Positions 8,065 through 16,056 are shown, counted from the stretch's first letter. The stretch: DNA of 64,000 nucleotides from Kribbella antiqua (GCF_004345665.1 NZ_SLWR01000001.1:1210411-1274410), one strand, 5' to 3'. Program-made: numbers and translations. Notes: a model not told the origin generated them from the sequence alone.

Positions 8065-9150
8065 TCACGCTCTGTTCCGGCGCTCCAGCGCCGCATCGCG
8101 GAGGTTCTCGAGCACCGACTCGGTCGTTTCCCAGCTCATGCAGGCGTCGGTGATCGACTGGCCGTAGGTGAGCTCGCGCGTCGGGTCCAGGTCCTGGCGG
8201 CCCTCGACCAGGAACGACTCCAGCATCACGCCGACGATCGCTGGGTTGCCGGCCGCCACCTGTTGGCCGATCTCCGCGGCGACCACCGGCTGACGGCGGT
8301 GATCCTTCCGGCTGTTCCCGTGACTCGCGTCGATGACGGCCCGCTCCGGCAGCGCCGCCTTCCGCAGCTGCTCGGTCGCGCCCGCCACGGACTCCGCGTC
8401 GTAGTTCGGTCCGGTGTCGGAGCCACGCAGTACGAGGTGGCAGTCCGGATTGCCCCGGGTGTGCAGGATCGCGGGCGCGCCGTCGTGGTCGATACCGGTG
8501 AACACGTGCGGCACCGACGCAGCCTTGATCGCGTCGACCGCCGTACCGATGCTGCCGTCCGGGCGGTTCTTCATCCCGATCGGCATCGACAAACCGGACG
8601 ACAGCTGGCGGTGCACCTGGCTCTCGACCGTACGCGCGCCGATCGCGCCCCAGCCGACGGTGTCGGCGATGTACTGCGGGGTGATCGGGTCGAGGAACTC
8701 ACAGCCAACCGGGAGCCCGAGCTCGAGGACCTGCAGCAGCAACTGCCGCGCCGTCCGCAGACCACGGTTGACGTCGCCCGATCCATCCAGGCCGGGGTCG
8801 TTGATCAGGCCCTTCCAGCCGAGCGTCGAGCGCGGCTTCTCGAAGTACACCCGCATCACGACGAGGAGACCGTCGGAGAGTCGTTCGGCGACCGGTCGGA
8901 GGCGTTCGGCGTACTCCAGGGCCGCCTCGGCGTCATGGACCGAGCACGGCCCGACGACGACCATCAGGCGGTCGTCGACGCCGTTCAGTACGTCGGCCAC
9001 CGCCTGACGGCCGGCGATCACGCTCTGGACGAGTTCGTCGCCGAGCGGCAGCTCGTCGTGCAACGCCATCGGGGTGATCAGCGGGACGGTCTTCTCGATC
9101 CGCCGGTCGACGACCGCGGGCTGACTGGCCTGGTGCTTGAGGGTGTTCAC
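8065..9150 (-). CDS. aroF: Class I 3-deoxy-7-phosphoheptulonate (DAHP) synthase
   Basis: 361 aa from the GTG at 9150 (GGAAAGG upstream). The enzyme condenses phosphoenolpyruvate and erythrose 4-phosphate, the first step of the shikimate pathway. Family signatures are the VVVGPCSVHD segment, the PEP-binding loop EKPRSTLGWKGL, GNPDCHLVLRGSDTGPNY, and the metal-binding IDASHGNSRKDHRRQ. Length and motifs match the AroFGH-type enzymes of E. coli. Opening the frame further upstream would run into the leader and terminator region, so the GTG is preferred. A leader peptide rich in Phe, Tyr and Trp and an intrinsic terminator lie between promoter and gene, which implies control by aromatic amino acid supply. 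Confidence 0.95.
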   Translation of the reverse strand: MNTLKHQASQPAVVDRRIEKTVPLITPMALHDELPLGDELVQSVIAGRQAVADVLNGVDDRLMVVVGPCSVHDAEAALEYAERLRPVAERLSDGLLVVMRVYFEKPRSTLGWKGLINDPGLDGSGDVNRGLRTARQLLLQVLELGLPVGCEFLDPITPQYIADTVGWGAIGARTVESQVHRQLSSGLSMPIGMKNRPDGSIGTAVDAIKAASVPHVFTGIDHDGAPAILHTRGNPDCHLVLRGSDTGPNYDAESVAGATEQLRKAALPERAVIDASHGNSRKDHRRQPVVAAEIGQQVAAGNPAIVGVMLESFLVEGRQDLDPTRELTYGQSITDACMSWETTESVLENLRDAALERRNRA

Positions 9151-9213
9151 TGCTGGGACCTTTCCGCCGGATGTCCGCGGAAGACCCGAGGCAGCGCCGG
9201 CTGGGAACGAGAA

Positions 9214-9239
9214 AAGGCAAGGACGGATGTCCTTGCCTT
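9214..9239 (-). terminator. Attenuator terminator upstream of DAHP synthase
   Basis: On the minus strand an 11-bp perfect stem AAGGCAAGGAC / GTCCTTGCCTT with a 4-nt loop (ATCC) is followed by TTCTCG. With the stem's own terminal TT this gives the run CCTTTTC. It lies between the leader-peptide stop (9269) and the gene start (9150), the expected place for a transcription-attenuation terminator. Upstream sequence at 9291-9300 (CCTTGGTGCC on the minus strand) could pair imperfectly with the left arm (GGCAAGG), offering a possible antiterminator. Confidence 0.8.
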
Positions 9240-9268
9240 CGAGCCGGCTCTGGTGTCTTCGGTGGGCG

Positions 9269-9337
9269 TCAGCAGGCGGCTGAGTCGCCCGGCACCAAGG
9301 CCGGCCACTCAAAAAATCGCCAATAGCTGCGCTTCAC
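9269..9337 (-). CDS. Aromatic leader peptide of the DAHP synthase attenuator
   Basis: A 22-codon frame starts with GTG at 9337 and reads (M)KRSYWRFFEWPALVPG and on to a TGA at 9269-9271. Six of the first eleven residues (Tyr, Trp, Phe, Phe, Trp plus neighbours) make a cluster of aromatic codons, the regulatory codons expected for sensing Phe, Tyr and Trp charging. A TACGCT hexamer at 9345-9350 would be a -10 box with the start codon at or near the +1 position, so the peptide may be made from a leaderless transcript. The sequence around the start codon forms CGCTTCAC-CTC-GTGAAGCG, an 8-bp hairpin. Leader-peptide attenuation of DAHP synthase genes is known in other actinobacteria. Confidence 0.8.
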   Translation of the reverse strand: MKRSYWRFFEWPALVPGDSAAC

Positions 9338-9344
9338 GAGGTGA

Positions 9345-9350
9345 AGCGTA
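9345..9350 (-). promoter_or_regulatory. Candidate -10 box for the aromatic leader transcript
   Basis: TACGCT (minus strand) fits the TANNNT pattern and stands 7 nt before the leader-peptide GTG at 9337, the geometry of leaderless actinobacterial promoters. No convincing -35 is visible. Confidence 0.45.
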
Positions 9351-9456
9351 GCACCCGTCCGGAACCGGTGGTGCGGGTGAGGTTTCTGTAACCGTCGTAC
9401 GGCGTGCGTCGTTGAGGGCTGCAACGGCGCACACGACGATGAGGAGTGCTAGCAGG

Positions 9457-9795
9457 GTGAGGCAATCACCGAGGACCTTCGAACTGGTGCGTTATCACGA
9501 CCTCAGTGGTGTCTCCGGCACCGGCGTGGTCGCCGAGGGGTGCGTGTTCAGCGACGGCTCGGTGGCGTTGCGCTGGCGCGGTGACAATCCCGCGACGGCG
9601 GTCTGGCCCGACATCGACTCGGTGCTCGCCGTCCACGGTCATCAAGGTGCTACCGAGGTGCGCTGGATCGAGCAGCGGACGACCGACCTGTTCAGTGAGC
9701 TGCACCAGGTCCGCCCACCCACGTCGATCGCCGATCCGTCCGCCCTCCCCGGCAGCCACGCCCGTGGCTGGGCGGGCGCGCGCCATCTCCGGTAG
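9457..9795 (+). CDS. Conserved hypothetical protein
   Basis: 112 aa from the GTG at 9457, which has GAGGAG ten bases upstream. In-frame starts at 9412 and 9439 lack a better ribosome site. The sequence FELVRYHDLSGVSGTGVVAEGCVFSDGSVALRWRGDNPATAVWPDIDSVLAVHG resembles small actinobacterial proteins of beta-strand character with conserved GDNPATAVW-type core. No signal peptide or membrane segment is present. It precedes the histidine phosphatase gene by 9 bp, so they are probably one transcript. Function unknown. Confidence 0.75.
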   Translation: MRQSPRTFELVRYHDLSGVSGTGVVAEGCVFSDGSVALRWRGDNPATAVWPDIDSVLAVHGHQGATEVRWIEQRTTDLFSELHQVRPPTSIADPSALPGSHARGWAGARHLR

Positions 9796-9804
9796 AACTC
9801 TCCC

Positions 9805-10353
9805 GTGACGCAGATCTACCTGGTCCGGCATGGGGAGCCGGACTACGAACCGGTCGACACCCGGGGATGGCCCGGGATGGCGGCCGACTCCGCCCCACTG
9901 ACCGCTGTCGGCGCGAAGCAAGCCCAAGAGCTCGCGGACATCCTCAGCGGCGTCATGGCGACGTACATCGTCAGCTCGCCCTTCACGCGGGCCTTGCAGA
10001 GCGCCGCGATCATCGGTCACCGGCTGGCCCTCGGCGTGCGGGTCGACTACGACCTGCGCGACTGGCTGCCGGACCACACCGGGCTCTGGCGCGGCGTGGC
10101 CGACGTACGGGCCGCACAGGCGGAGTTCGAGGCCTACGGCGGTGAGTGGCCCAACGGGATCCAACGACCCTGGGAGCCGCTGTCGCGGGTCCGGGAGCGG
10201 GCCCGCGCGGCACTCGGCCGGCACACGGCGAGCACGGACGGACCGGTGCTCGCGATCACGCATGCGACGGTGATTCGCGCACTGACCGGCGAGACGGGTA
10301 CGGCGCACGGATCGCACGAGTACTACCGCTACGATCCAGCGGACGATGTCTGA
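9805..10353 (+). CDS. Histidine phosphatase family protein
   Basis: 182 aa from a GTG. The LVRHGEPDY segment at residues 5-13 carries the catalytic RHG histidine. A second arginine lies in SSPFTRALQSA and a second histidine in LAITHATVIRAL, so all phosphoglycerate-mutase-like catalytic elements are present. The substrate cannot be told from sequence; family members hydrolyse small phosphate esters. It overlaps the first crcB gene by 8 bp, so it may be translated from the same mRNA. Confidence 0.88.
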   Translation: MTQIYLVRHGEPDYEPVDTRGWPGMAADSAPLTAVGAKQAQELADILSGVMATYIVSSPFTRALQSAAIIGHRLALGVRVDYDLRDWLPDHTGLWRGVADVRAAQAEFEAYGGEWPNGIQRPWEPLSRVRERARAALGRHTASTDGPVLAITHATVIRALTGETGTAHGSHEYYRYDPADDV

Positions 10354-10759
10354 CGGTGGATTGCCCCACAGGAGTGAGCGGAGCGAACTCATCCAACTGC
10401 AGAGCCTCGGTGTTGTGGCGCTTGGTGGAGTGATCGGCTCGCTGGCCCGCTACGGGCTTGCTGAGGCGTTCCCGCATGGGTCAGGTCAGTTTCCCTGGGC
10501 AACCTTCGCCACGAACGTCCTCGGGTGTTTCCTGATCGGTGTGCTGTTGGCTCGGTTGACCCCGAGGTCGCATCCGTTGCTGCGGCCGTTCCTCGGCACC
10601 GGGATCCTCGGCGGGTTCACGACGTTCTCGACGTTTGCCGTCGACACCGAAAAGCTGCTGCACGAGCACGTGATCGTTGCCCTGGTCTACTTCTTCGGCA
10701 CGCTCGCGGCCGCGTTGCTGGCGGCGACGCTTGGCGAGTGGACTGGTCCGAAGCGATGA
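10346..10759 (+). CDS. crcB: Fluoride channel subunit CrcB/Fluc, first copy
   Basis: 137 aa with four predicted membrane segments. Fluc motifs are GGVIGSLARYGL near the N-terminus, the FPWATFATNVLGCFLIG stretch with the pore-lining Asn, and GILGGFTTFSTFAVDTEKLL with the Phe and Thr residues of the fluoride path. Fluc is an antiparallel dimer that exports fluoride; actinobacteria often encode two subunits for a heterodimer. The second copy follows with a 4-bp ATGA overlap, which fits equal translation of the two. No fluoride riboswitch is visible upstream. Confidence 0.93.
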   Translation: MSDGGLPHRSERSELIQLQSLGVVALGGVIGSLARYGLAEAFPHGSGQFPWATFATNVLGCFLIGVLLARLTPRSHPLLRPFLGTGILGGFTTFSTFAVDTEKLLHEHVIVALVYFFGTLAAALLAATLGEWTGPKR

Positions 10760-11118
10760 GCGTCCTGCTGGTGGCGCTCGGCGCGGCCGTCGGAGCTCCG
10801 CTGCGGTTCCTGGTCGACAAGCACATGGTGGATCGTTTGTTGCGCTCGACAAGGTTGAGCTCGCCGTTGCCTTGGGGAACCTTCGCCGTCAACGTCCTCG
10901 GCAGCTTCGTGCTCGGGCTCCTGACCGGTGTCACCGATCAGACGGTGACGCTGCTCGTCGGGGTCGGCTTCTGTGGCGCGTTCACGACGTACAGCACCTT
11001 CGCCGCCGAGACGACCGCGCTGGCCGCGTCCGGCCGACGCGCGGCCGCTTTGCTGAACGTCGTCCTCAACCTCGGGGTGGGGTTACTCGCCGCCATCGTG
11101 GGCGCCGTACTCGCTTAG
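10756..11118 (+). CDS. crcB: Fluoride channel subunit CrcB/Fluc, second copy
   Basis: 120 aa from the ATG at 10756, which overlaps the stop of the first copy. Four hydrophobic helices and the Fluc motifs are present: GAAVGAPLRFLVDKHM, LPWGTFAVNVLGSFVLG and GFCGAFTTYSTFAAETTAL. Low identity to copy one combined with the shared core motifs indicates an old duplication that now supplies the opposite half of a heterodimeric channel. A reading that starts earlier in this frame would run through copy one and is not credible. Confidence 0.92.
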   Translation: MSVLLVALGAAVGAPLRFLVDKHMVDRLLRSTRLSSPLPWGTFAVNVLGSFVLGLLTGVTDQTVTLLVGVGFCGAFTTYSTFAAETTALAASGRRAAALLNVVLNLGVGLLAAIVGAVLA

Positions 11119-11267
11119 TGACTCAAGTCACATTCAGTGATCACCTGACCACGCTCACCGCATGACGAACGCTTGATCACGCCCTGCGACAGCCCGCCTT
11201 TGGCGCTGAAATGGCACTGCTCGGGCTCCGCCGATAACAAAAGGACCGAAGTTCGAGACAACAAGGG

Positions 11268-11296
11268 TTGAACTCGGTGGGAGTTGAGCATAGTTT
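11268..11296 (+). promoter_or_regulatory. Candidate promoter of the whiB-family gene
   Basis: TTGAAC at 11268-11273 and TAGTTT at 11291-11296 are separated by 17 bp and lie about 45 bp upstream of the WhiB start codon. This is a plausible sigma-70-type promoter but rests on hexamer matches only. The gap between the second crcB and this point shows nothing else. Confidence 0.4.
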
Positions 11297-11341
11297 TCAC
11301 CGAGCGCCCGTCCGCGCTCACGGTGAGTCAAGGAGGTTGCC

Positions 11342-11635
11342 ATGTCGAGAGGGATGCCTCGCCTGCCCCGCCCGCTCATGGATCTGTGGGACTGGCAGTC
11401 ACAAGCTGCGTGCCGCGATGTCAACCCGGAGCTGTTCTTCTCTCCCGAATCCGAGCGGGGCGTCCGCAAACGCGCGCGCGAGATGGTAGCCAAGTCGCTC
11501 TGCGGCACCTGCCCGGTCCAGCCGGAGTGCAGGCAGCACGCGATCTCCGTCGGCGAACCGTACGGCGTCTGGGGCGGCACCACGGAGTCCGAACGGGACA
11601 ACACCCTCCTGCCCGAGCACCGAAAGTCGGCGTGA
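11342..11635 (+). CDS. WhiB-family iron-sulfur transcriptional regulator (WhiD/WhiB3-like)
   Basis: 97 aa. Four cysteines that ligate a [4Fe-4S] cluster are present: C24 in WQSQAACRD, then C54, C57 and C63 in LCGTCPVQPEC. The G-V-W-G-G turn is at 75-79 in EPYGVWGGTTESER, preceding the basic C-terminus. LWDWQxxAACR, the FFSPESERG segment and EPYGVWGG resemble the WhiD/WhiB3/WblA group more than WhiB1 or WhiB7. AGGAGG lies five bases before the ATG. Such proteins bind sigma factor and sense redox or nitric oxide during development and stress. The exact paralogue cannot be assigned. Confidence 0.93.
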   Translation: MSRGMPRLPRPLMDLWDWQSQAACRDVNPELFFSPESERGVRKRAREMVAKSLCGTCPVQPECRQHAISVGEPYGVWGGTTESERDNTLLPEHRKSA

Positions 11636-11670
11636 CACTGCTCCAACCGGCAATCGGATCAAGCAACGAT

Positions 11671-11700
11671 CGGTAAGGCCTGCGAAGTCAGGCCTTACCG
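11671..11700. terminator. Bidirectional terminator between convergent genes
   Basis: A perfect 12-bp inverted repeat (CGGTAAGGCCTG / CAGGCCTTACCG) with a 6-nt loop lies 35 bp after the whiB-family stop. It overlaps the stop codon (11688-11690) of the convergent membrane-protein gene. It can terminate both genes; the U-tract is weak on either strand. Confidence 0.7.
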
Positions 11701-12107
11701 TCGTCGGTCTCCGAGGACGTCTCGGAGTCGGTGTCCGGTGCCTTGGGCTTGCCGTCGGACTCGTCGGCCGGCTCAGGCTCCGGGTCGGGCTTGGGCGTCT
11801 CGGGTGGCTTCACCGTCGTGCGTGGGTCGCGATAGCGGTCCAGCGAGGCCAGGAAGTCCGGGTCGTCGTCCGGCGCGACCGGGCGCGCGCTCGGCTTCGG
11901 CGGCCGTACGACGGACTCCCGGCGCGCGAGCTGCATCCGGTACGTGATCAACCAGACGATCGGCCCGACGAACGGGACGAACACGATCAGGACGATCCAC
12001 ACCAGCTTCGGCAGATGCGGCACGTCCTCGTCGGGCGTCTGGATGCAGGAGAACAGCGCGTAGACGCTGAGCACCAGGCTGATCAGGAACGGCAGAAATC
12101 GAACCAC
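11688..12107 (-). CDS. PLDc_N-domain small membrane protein
   Basis: 139 aa. Two hydrophobic helices at about residues 4-22 and 32-55 surround PHLPKLVWIVLIVFVPFVGPIVWLITYR, the signature of the phospholipase D-nuclease N-terminal domain found in small actinobacterial membrane proteins. The C-terminal 80 residues are acidic and proline-rich (TPKPDPEPEPADESDG) and probably disordered in the cytoplasm. No catalytic phospholipase motif is present. Its 3' end lies inside the shared terminator hairpin. Function unknown. Confidence 0.82.
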   Translation of the reverse strand: MVRFLPFLISLVLSVYALFSCIQTPDEDVPHLPKLVWIVLIVFVPFVGPIVWLITYRMQLARRESVVRPPKPSARPVAPDDDPDFLASLDRYRDPRTTVKPPETPKPDPEPEPADESDGKPKAPDTDSETSSETDDGKA

Positions 12108-12178
12108 GCTCCAACAGTACGGCGCCGGACCGAACGCATCGCCGCACCGGCCCGCAAGGTGGCGAAGCCGTAACCGGA

Positions 12179-13069
12179 TCAGCGGGCGGTGACGGTCAGC
12201 CCACGCGCTTTCAGCACCGAGTTCTCCAGCGGCCGGAAGACCAGCAGCTCGATTCCGACGCCGACGACGAAGATCAGCAGGATGCCGGCGAACACCATCG
12301 AGATGTCCGACAGCGACATCCCGTTGTGCAAGTACTGGCCGAGTCCTTCACCGAGCTCGGGCGAGGTCGCGATCAGCTCCGCGGCCATCAGCGACCGCCA
12401 CGAGAACGCCCAGCCCTGCTTGAGCCCGCCGAGAAATCCCGGCAGCGCGGCCGGCAGCAGGATGTACCGGATGCCGCCCAGCCGGCCGGCGCCGAGCGCC
12501 TTCCCGACCCGCGGCAGGATCGGCGGCACCTGGTCCAGACCGGACACCAGCCCGTTCGCGATCGACGGTACGGCGCCCAGCAGCACGACCCAGTAGATCG
12601 CCCGGTCGTTCAGACCGAACCACAGGATCGCGGCCGGCACCCACGCCACCGACGGCAGGCTCTGCAGACCGGACACCAGTGGCCCGATCCCCCGTCGTAC
12701 GACGGAGCTGTTCGCGATCGCCAGGCCGAGCGGCACCGCGATCAGCAACGAGATCGCAAACCCGATCACGGCTCGGTGCACCGACACCCAGAACAACTCG
12801 AGGATCTCCCCCGACGTGACCAGCTGCCAGACCTGACCCCAGACAGCGGACGGCGCCGGCAACTTGAACTCCGGCCAGAACGCGGCCGCCCAGAGCGCCT
12901 GCCACACTGCCACCAGCAGCGCGATCGCGACCACGGGCGGCAGCACCCGGCCGGCGATCCGGCGGGCCCGGGAGCCCTCGGATGCGTTGACCGGAGTGTC
13001 GAGCGCGTCGAGGCCTGCCTCCACCGACCCTGCGTCGTACAGGTCGTCCTGCAGGTCAGGCTGCGGCAT
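12179..13069 (-). CDS. ssuC: ABC transporter permease, SsuC/TauC type
   Basis: 296 aa. After about 45 cytoplasmic residues there are six hydrophobic helices. The EAA-like loop (RVGKALGAGRLGGIRYILLPAALPGFLGGLKQGWAFSWRSLMAAELI) is the ATPase contact typical of sulfonate/nitrate/taurine permeases (BPD_transp_1). It overlaps the upstream ATPase gene by 14 bp and is last in the operon. With the SsuA-like protein and TauE/SafE gene upstream, alkanesulfonate or another organosulfur compound is the likely substrate. Confidence 0.88.
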   Translation of the reverse strand: MPQPDLQDDLYDAGSVEAGLDALDTPVNASEGSRARRIAGRVLPPVVAIALLVAVWQALWAAAFWPEFKLPAPSAVWGQVWQLVTSGEILELFWVSVHRAVIGFAISLLIAVPLGLAIANSSVVRRGIGPLVSGLQSLPSVAWVPAAILWFGLNDRAIYWVVLLGAVPSIANGLVSGLDQVPPILPRVGKALGAGRLGGIRYILLPAALPGFLGGLKQGWAFSWRSLMAAELIATSPELGEGLGQYLHNGMSLSDISMVFAGILLIFVVGVGIELLVFRPLENSVLKARGLTVTAR

Positions 13070-13850
13070 GACTGCTGATCACCTTCCGCAGCGCGGCGTT
13101 GATCTCGTCGACCGCACCCACCTCGGCCGATCCGGACAGGCCGTCGACGTCCCACTGCCGTACGACGCGGCCCGGCCGCGAAGAGAGCAGTACGACGCGC
13201 TGCCCGAGCCGGACGGCTTCGCGGACGTCGTGCGTGACGAACAGGATCGCCGTACCGGTCGCACGCCAGATCCGGAGCAGCTCGCCCTGCAGGACGTCCC
13301 GGGTGATCGCGTCCAGCGCCGAGAAGGGCTCGTCCATCAGCAGCAGGGACGGCTTGCCCGCGTTCGCGCCGGTGTTGTCATCGGTGGACGCGAGCGCCCG
13401 CGCCAGCGCGACCCGCTGCCGCATACCACCGGACAACTCGTGCGGCCGCTTGTCGCCCAGCCCACCGAGCCTGACCAGTTCCAGCAGTTCGGCAGCCTTC
13501 GCCCGCCGCTCAGCCTTCGGTACGCCCGCCATCCGCAACGGCAACTCGACGTTGCCGGCAGCTGTCAGCCACGGCATCAGCGCGGCTTCCTGGAACACGA
13601 CCGCCGGCCGCGACGAGTGCAGCTCGATCCGTCCGGCGGTCGGCTTGTCGAGGCCGGCCACCAGATTCAGCAGCGTCGTCTTCCCGCAACCGGACGCACC
13701 GAGCAGGCAGACGAACTCACCTGCCGCGACGTCGAGGTCGACCTGCTCCAGCGCGACGACCGCATTGCGGCCATGCCCGAATGCCTTCCCGACCTGATGG
13801 AACTGCACAGGTCGCACCACGGTCTGCTCAACCTCGACTGTCGCGGTCAT
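13056..13850 (-). CDS. ssuB: ABC transporter ATP-binding protein, SsuB type
   Basis: 264 aa. Walker A is LGASGCGKTT, the Q-loop is FQEAALMPWLT, the signature is ELSGGMRQRVALARAL, Walker B is LLLMDEPFSALD and the switch histidine is in FVTHDVREAV. All ATPase elements are intact. A short insertion (STDDNTGANAGKPS) separates the signature from Walker B. Length and the VFQEAALMPW motif match the sulfonate/nitrate/taurine group. It sits between the binding-protein gene (22 bp upstream) and the permease gene (overlapping). Confidence 0.9.
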   Translation of the reverse strand: MTATVEVEQTVVRPVQFHQVGKAFGHGRNAVVALEQVDLDVAAGEFVCLLGASGCGKTTLLNLVAGLDKPTAGRIELHSSRPAVVFQEAALMPWLTAAGNVELPLRMAGVPKAERRAKAAELLELVRLGGLGDKRPHELSGGMRQRVALARALASTDDNTGANAGKPSLLLMDEPFSALDAITRDVLQGELLRIWRATGTAILFVTHDVREAVRLGQRVVLLSSRPGRVVRQWDVDGLSGSAEVGAVDEINAALRKVISSHAAA

Positions 13851-13872
13851 GGTCTGCCTCCTCGCCTACGGG

Positions 13873-14946
13873 TTACTTCGTGTCCAGACCGGCGGCATCG
13901 ACGGTCGGCTTCCCTGCCTTGGTCAGTACGTCGTTCAGCGGGCCGAGGTCGGCGAAACCGGCCACGTTCGGCGCCGTCTTGGCGATGCCCGCGGTGACCT
14001 GGTCCTTGGCCAGCTGCGGGAACGTCGACGCGATCGGGTCCGCGGTGATCTGGATGTTGGCGAACGCCCGGTCGATCACGGCCGGCTTCAGCGCCTTGCC
14101 GGTCAGCTCCTTCAGCTGCGCGTTCACCTCGGTCTTCGCGGCGGCCTGGTCGGTGTTCGCGAAGTCGATCGCGGCGACCAGGCCGGTCAGCAGCGCCTTC
14201 ACCGTCTCCGGGTGCTCCTGCAGGAACTGGGTCCGCACGATCAGCACGGTGGTCGGGAACTTGCCGTCCGGCCAGAGGGTCTTCTCGTCGAGCAAGACCT
14301 TGGCGCCGGCGTCAAGGACCAGTCGCGACGACCAGGGCTCGGGCAGCCAGGCCGCGTCCACGTCACCCTTCTTGAACGCGTCCAGGGTCTGCGCGTTCTC
14401 CAGGTTGGTCACCTTGACCTTGCCGGTCAGATTCTTCTCGGCCAGCCACTTCTTCAGCGAGACATCCTGGGTGTTGCCGAGTTGCGGCGTGACGACGGTC
14501 TTGCCGATCAGGTCCTCGGGCTTGGTGATGGTCGGCTTCACCACGAGCTGCGCACCGCCGGAGGTGGCACCGGCGATCAACCGGACGGCCTCACCGTTGG
14601 ACTTCGCGTAGGCGTTGATCGCAGGACCGGAGCCGATGAACGACGCGTCCAGCGAGCCGCCGAGCAGCGCACCGACGGCCTCGGGGCCGGCATTGAACTT
14701 GGTCGGCACCAGCTTGGTGCTGCCGAGCTCCTTCGTGAACAGGCCCTTGTCCAGGCCGACGAGCGCGGCCGCGTGGGTGACGTTCGGGAAGTAGCCGAGC
14801 CGCAGCTCGGTGGCCGGGCCCTTGTCGCTCGAGGCGGCCGGCGTGTCGTTGCCCTCCGCCCGCGAGCAGCCGGCAACAGCGGCCACCAGGGACAGCACCG
14901 CGGCGGAGGCGGCGAAGAGGCGGCGGGCGGAACGAATTCTGGACAT
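13873..14946 (-). CDS. ssuA: Sulfonate-type ABC transporter substrate-binding lipoprotein
   Basis: 357 aa. The signal peptide ends at the lipobox AGC in VAAVAGCSRAEG, giving a lipid-anchored protein. The mature domain starts ELRLGYFPNVTHAAALVGLDKGLF and contains KFNAGPEAVGALLGGSLDASFIGSGPAINAY, then TVVTPQLGNTQDVSLKKWL, the pattern of NMT1/THI5-like SsuA proteins in actinobacteria. It captures aliphatic sulfonates or similar compounds and delivers them to the permease encoded downstream. AAAGG lies upstream of the ATG. Confidence 0.9.
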   Translation of the reverse strand: MSRIRSARRLFAASAAVLSLVAAVAGCSRAEGNDTPAASSDKGPATELRLGYFPNVTHAAALVGLDKGLFTKELGSTKLVPTKFNAGPEAVGALLGGSLDASFIGSGPAINAYAKSNGEAVRLIAGATSGGAQLVVKPTITKPEDLIGKTVVTPQLGNTQDVSLKKWLAEKNLTGKVKVTNLENAQTLDAFKKGDVDAAWLPEPWSSRLVLDAGAKVLLDEKTLWPDGKFPTTVLIVRTQFLQEHPETVKALLTGLVAAIDFANTDQAAAKTEVNAQLKELTGKALKPAVIDRAFANIQITADPIASTFPQLAKDQVTAGIAKTAPNVAGFADLGPLNDVLTKAGKPTVDAAGLDTK

Positions 14947-15021
14947 GCTCAGAAAACCTTTGAGGTACGGCGACCCGAGTGCGGCCGCAGGCGGAGGAAC
15001 AGCAGGAATGTGGTGTGGTGT

Positions 15022-15912
15022 TCAGACCGTCTCGAGCTCACGCGCGGCCCGGGCATCCGCCCCGCGACCGGTGGTGCGAACGCTGTAGGCGACGACCGCC
15101 GCCCAGCCGGCGACCAGAACGCCGTACGCGACGTAGCGCAGGCCTTCGTCGACGCCGATGCCCTTCAGCAGCGTGCGGGCGTTGGTCAGGATCAGCACCA
15201 GGCCGACGCCGACGCCGAGCCAGCGAGTCGCCAGCCGCGACACCAGCCAGGCAGCCAGCGGCGCCGCGAGTACGCCGCCGACGAGCAGCGCGCCGACGAC
15301 ACCGAACGGCAGGTTCTCCTTGCCCAGCCCGAACAGGAACCCGATGCTGGCGGCAACCGAGACCACGAACTCAGCCGCGCTCACCGAGCCGACCGTACGA
15401 CGTGGTTCCAGCTTGCCGCTGCTCAGCAGGCTCGAGGTCGCCACCGGGCCCCAACCGCCACCACCGGTGGCGTCGATGAACCCGGCGACCAGGCCGAGCG
15501 GCCCGAGGAACTTGCCAGCCGGCCGGCCCTCCATCACGGCCCGCACCTTGCCGGTGGCGAACCGGACCAGGATGTAGATGCCGAGCAGGAGCAGCAACGC
15601 CGCGACCCATACACCGGCCGACTCGGTCGACAGGCTGGACAGGAAGGTCGCGCCGGCGAAAGCGCCGACCCCACCCGGGAGGCCGATCAGCGCGACTACG
15701 CGCCAGTCGACGTTGCCGAACCGCCAGTGCGATACGCCGGAGGCGAGCGTGGTGCCGACCTCGGCGAGGTGCACGGAAGCGGACGCGACGGCTGGGGAGA
15801 TCCCGGTGATGAGCAGGGCCGTGGAGGCGGTGACGCCGTAGGCCATGCCCAGCGTGCCGTCGACGAGTTGGGCGACAGAACCCAGCAAGGCGATCAGGAT
15901 GAGACGACGCAC
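15022..15912 (-). CDS. TauE/SafE-family membrane transporter
   Basis: 296 aa from the GTG at 15912, with GAAGGA upstream. Eight hydrophobic segments are visible. The family features are an N-terminal GSVAQLVDGTLGMAYGVTASTALL, the HLAEVGTTLASGVSHWRFGNVDW loop and the internal-repeat counterpart GFIDATGGGGWGPVATSSLL. TauE/SafE proteins move sulfite, sulfoacetate or related sulfur anions. It is the first structural gene after the leader peptide, so it is probably regulated together with the SsuABC genes by sulfur supply. Confidence 0.88.
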   Translation of the reverse strand: MRRLILIALLGSVAQLVDGTLGMAYGVTASTALLITGISPAVASASVHLAEVGTTLASGVSHWRFGNVDWRVVALIGLPGGVGAFAGATFLSSLSTESAGVWVAALLLLLGIYILVRFATGKVRAVMEGRPAGKFLGPLGLVAGFIDATGGGGWGPVATSSLLSSGKLEPRRTVGSVSAAEFVVSVAASIGFLFGLGKENLPFGVVGALLVGGVLAAPLAAWLVSRLATRWLGVGVGLVLILTNARTLLKGIGVDEGLRYVAYGVLVAGWAAVVAYSVRTTGRGADARAARELETV

Positions 15913-15969
15913 GGAACTGTTCCTTCGGGCAAGGAGGGAGGTGGACGGACCGAAGTGGTGCGCCGAAGG

Positions 15970-16056
15970 TCAACAGCCGGAGGAGTTCACGCGCAGCAGG
16001 TCGACGTGCCGGCGCCGCGTGAGGGCGTCGCCGGGAGCGTTCGAGGTGACCTGCAT
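15970..16056 (-). CDS. Putative sulfur/cysteine-operon leader peptide (RRHVDLLRV type)
   Basis: 28 aa from the ATG at 16056, with AGAGG upstream. It starts MQVTSNAPGD and continues LTRRRHVDLLRV, ending in NSSGC and a stop. Very short peptides with an RRHVDL-RV/M core and a cysteine at or near the end recur upstream of sulfur-assimilation and thiol genes in actinobacteria and are called putative leader peptides. Here it precedes TauE/SafE and SsuABC by 57 bp. That gap on the minus strand contains CCTTCGG and CCGAAGG arms, a possible hairpin that could mask the TauE start. A terminal cysteine codon would let the ribosome sense cysteine. Confidence 0.85.
   Translation of the reverse strand: MQVTSNAPGDALTRRRHVDLLRVNSSGC

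Noticed and set aside
10200..10345. Fluoride riboswitch before the crcB pair
   Set aside because: The upstream bases are coding sequence of the phosphatase and I do not see the riboswitch core.
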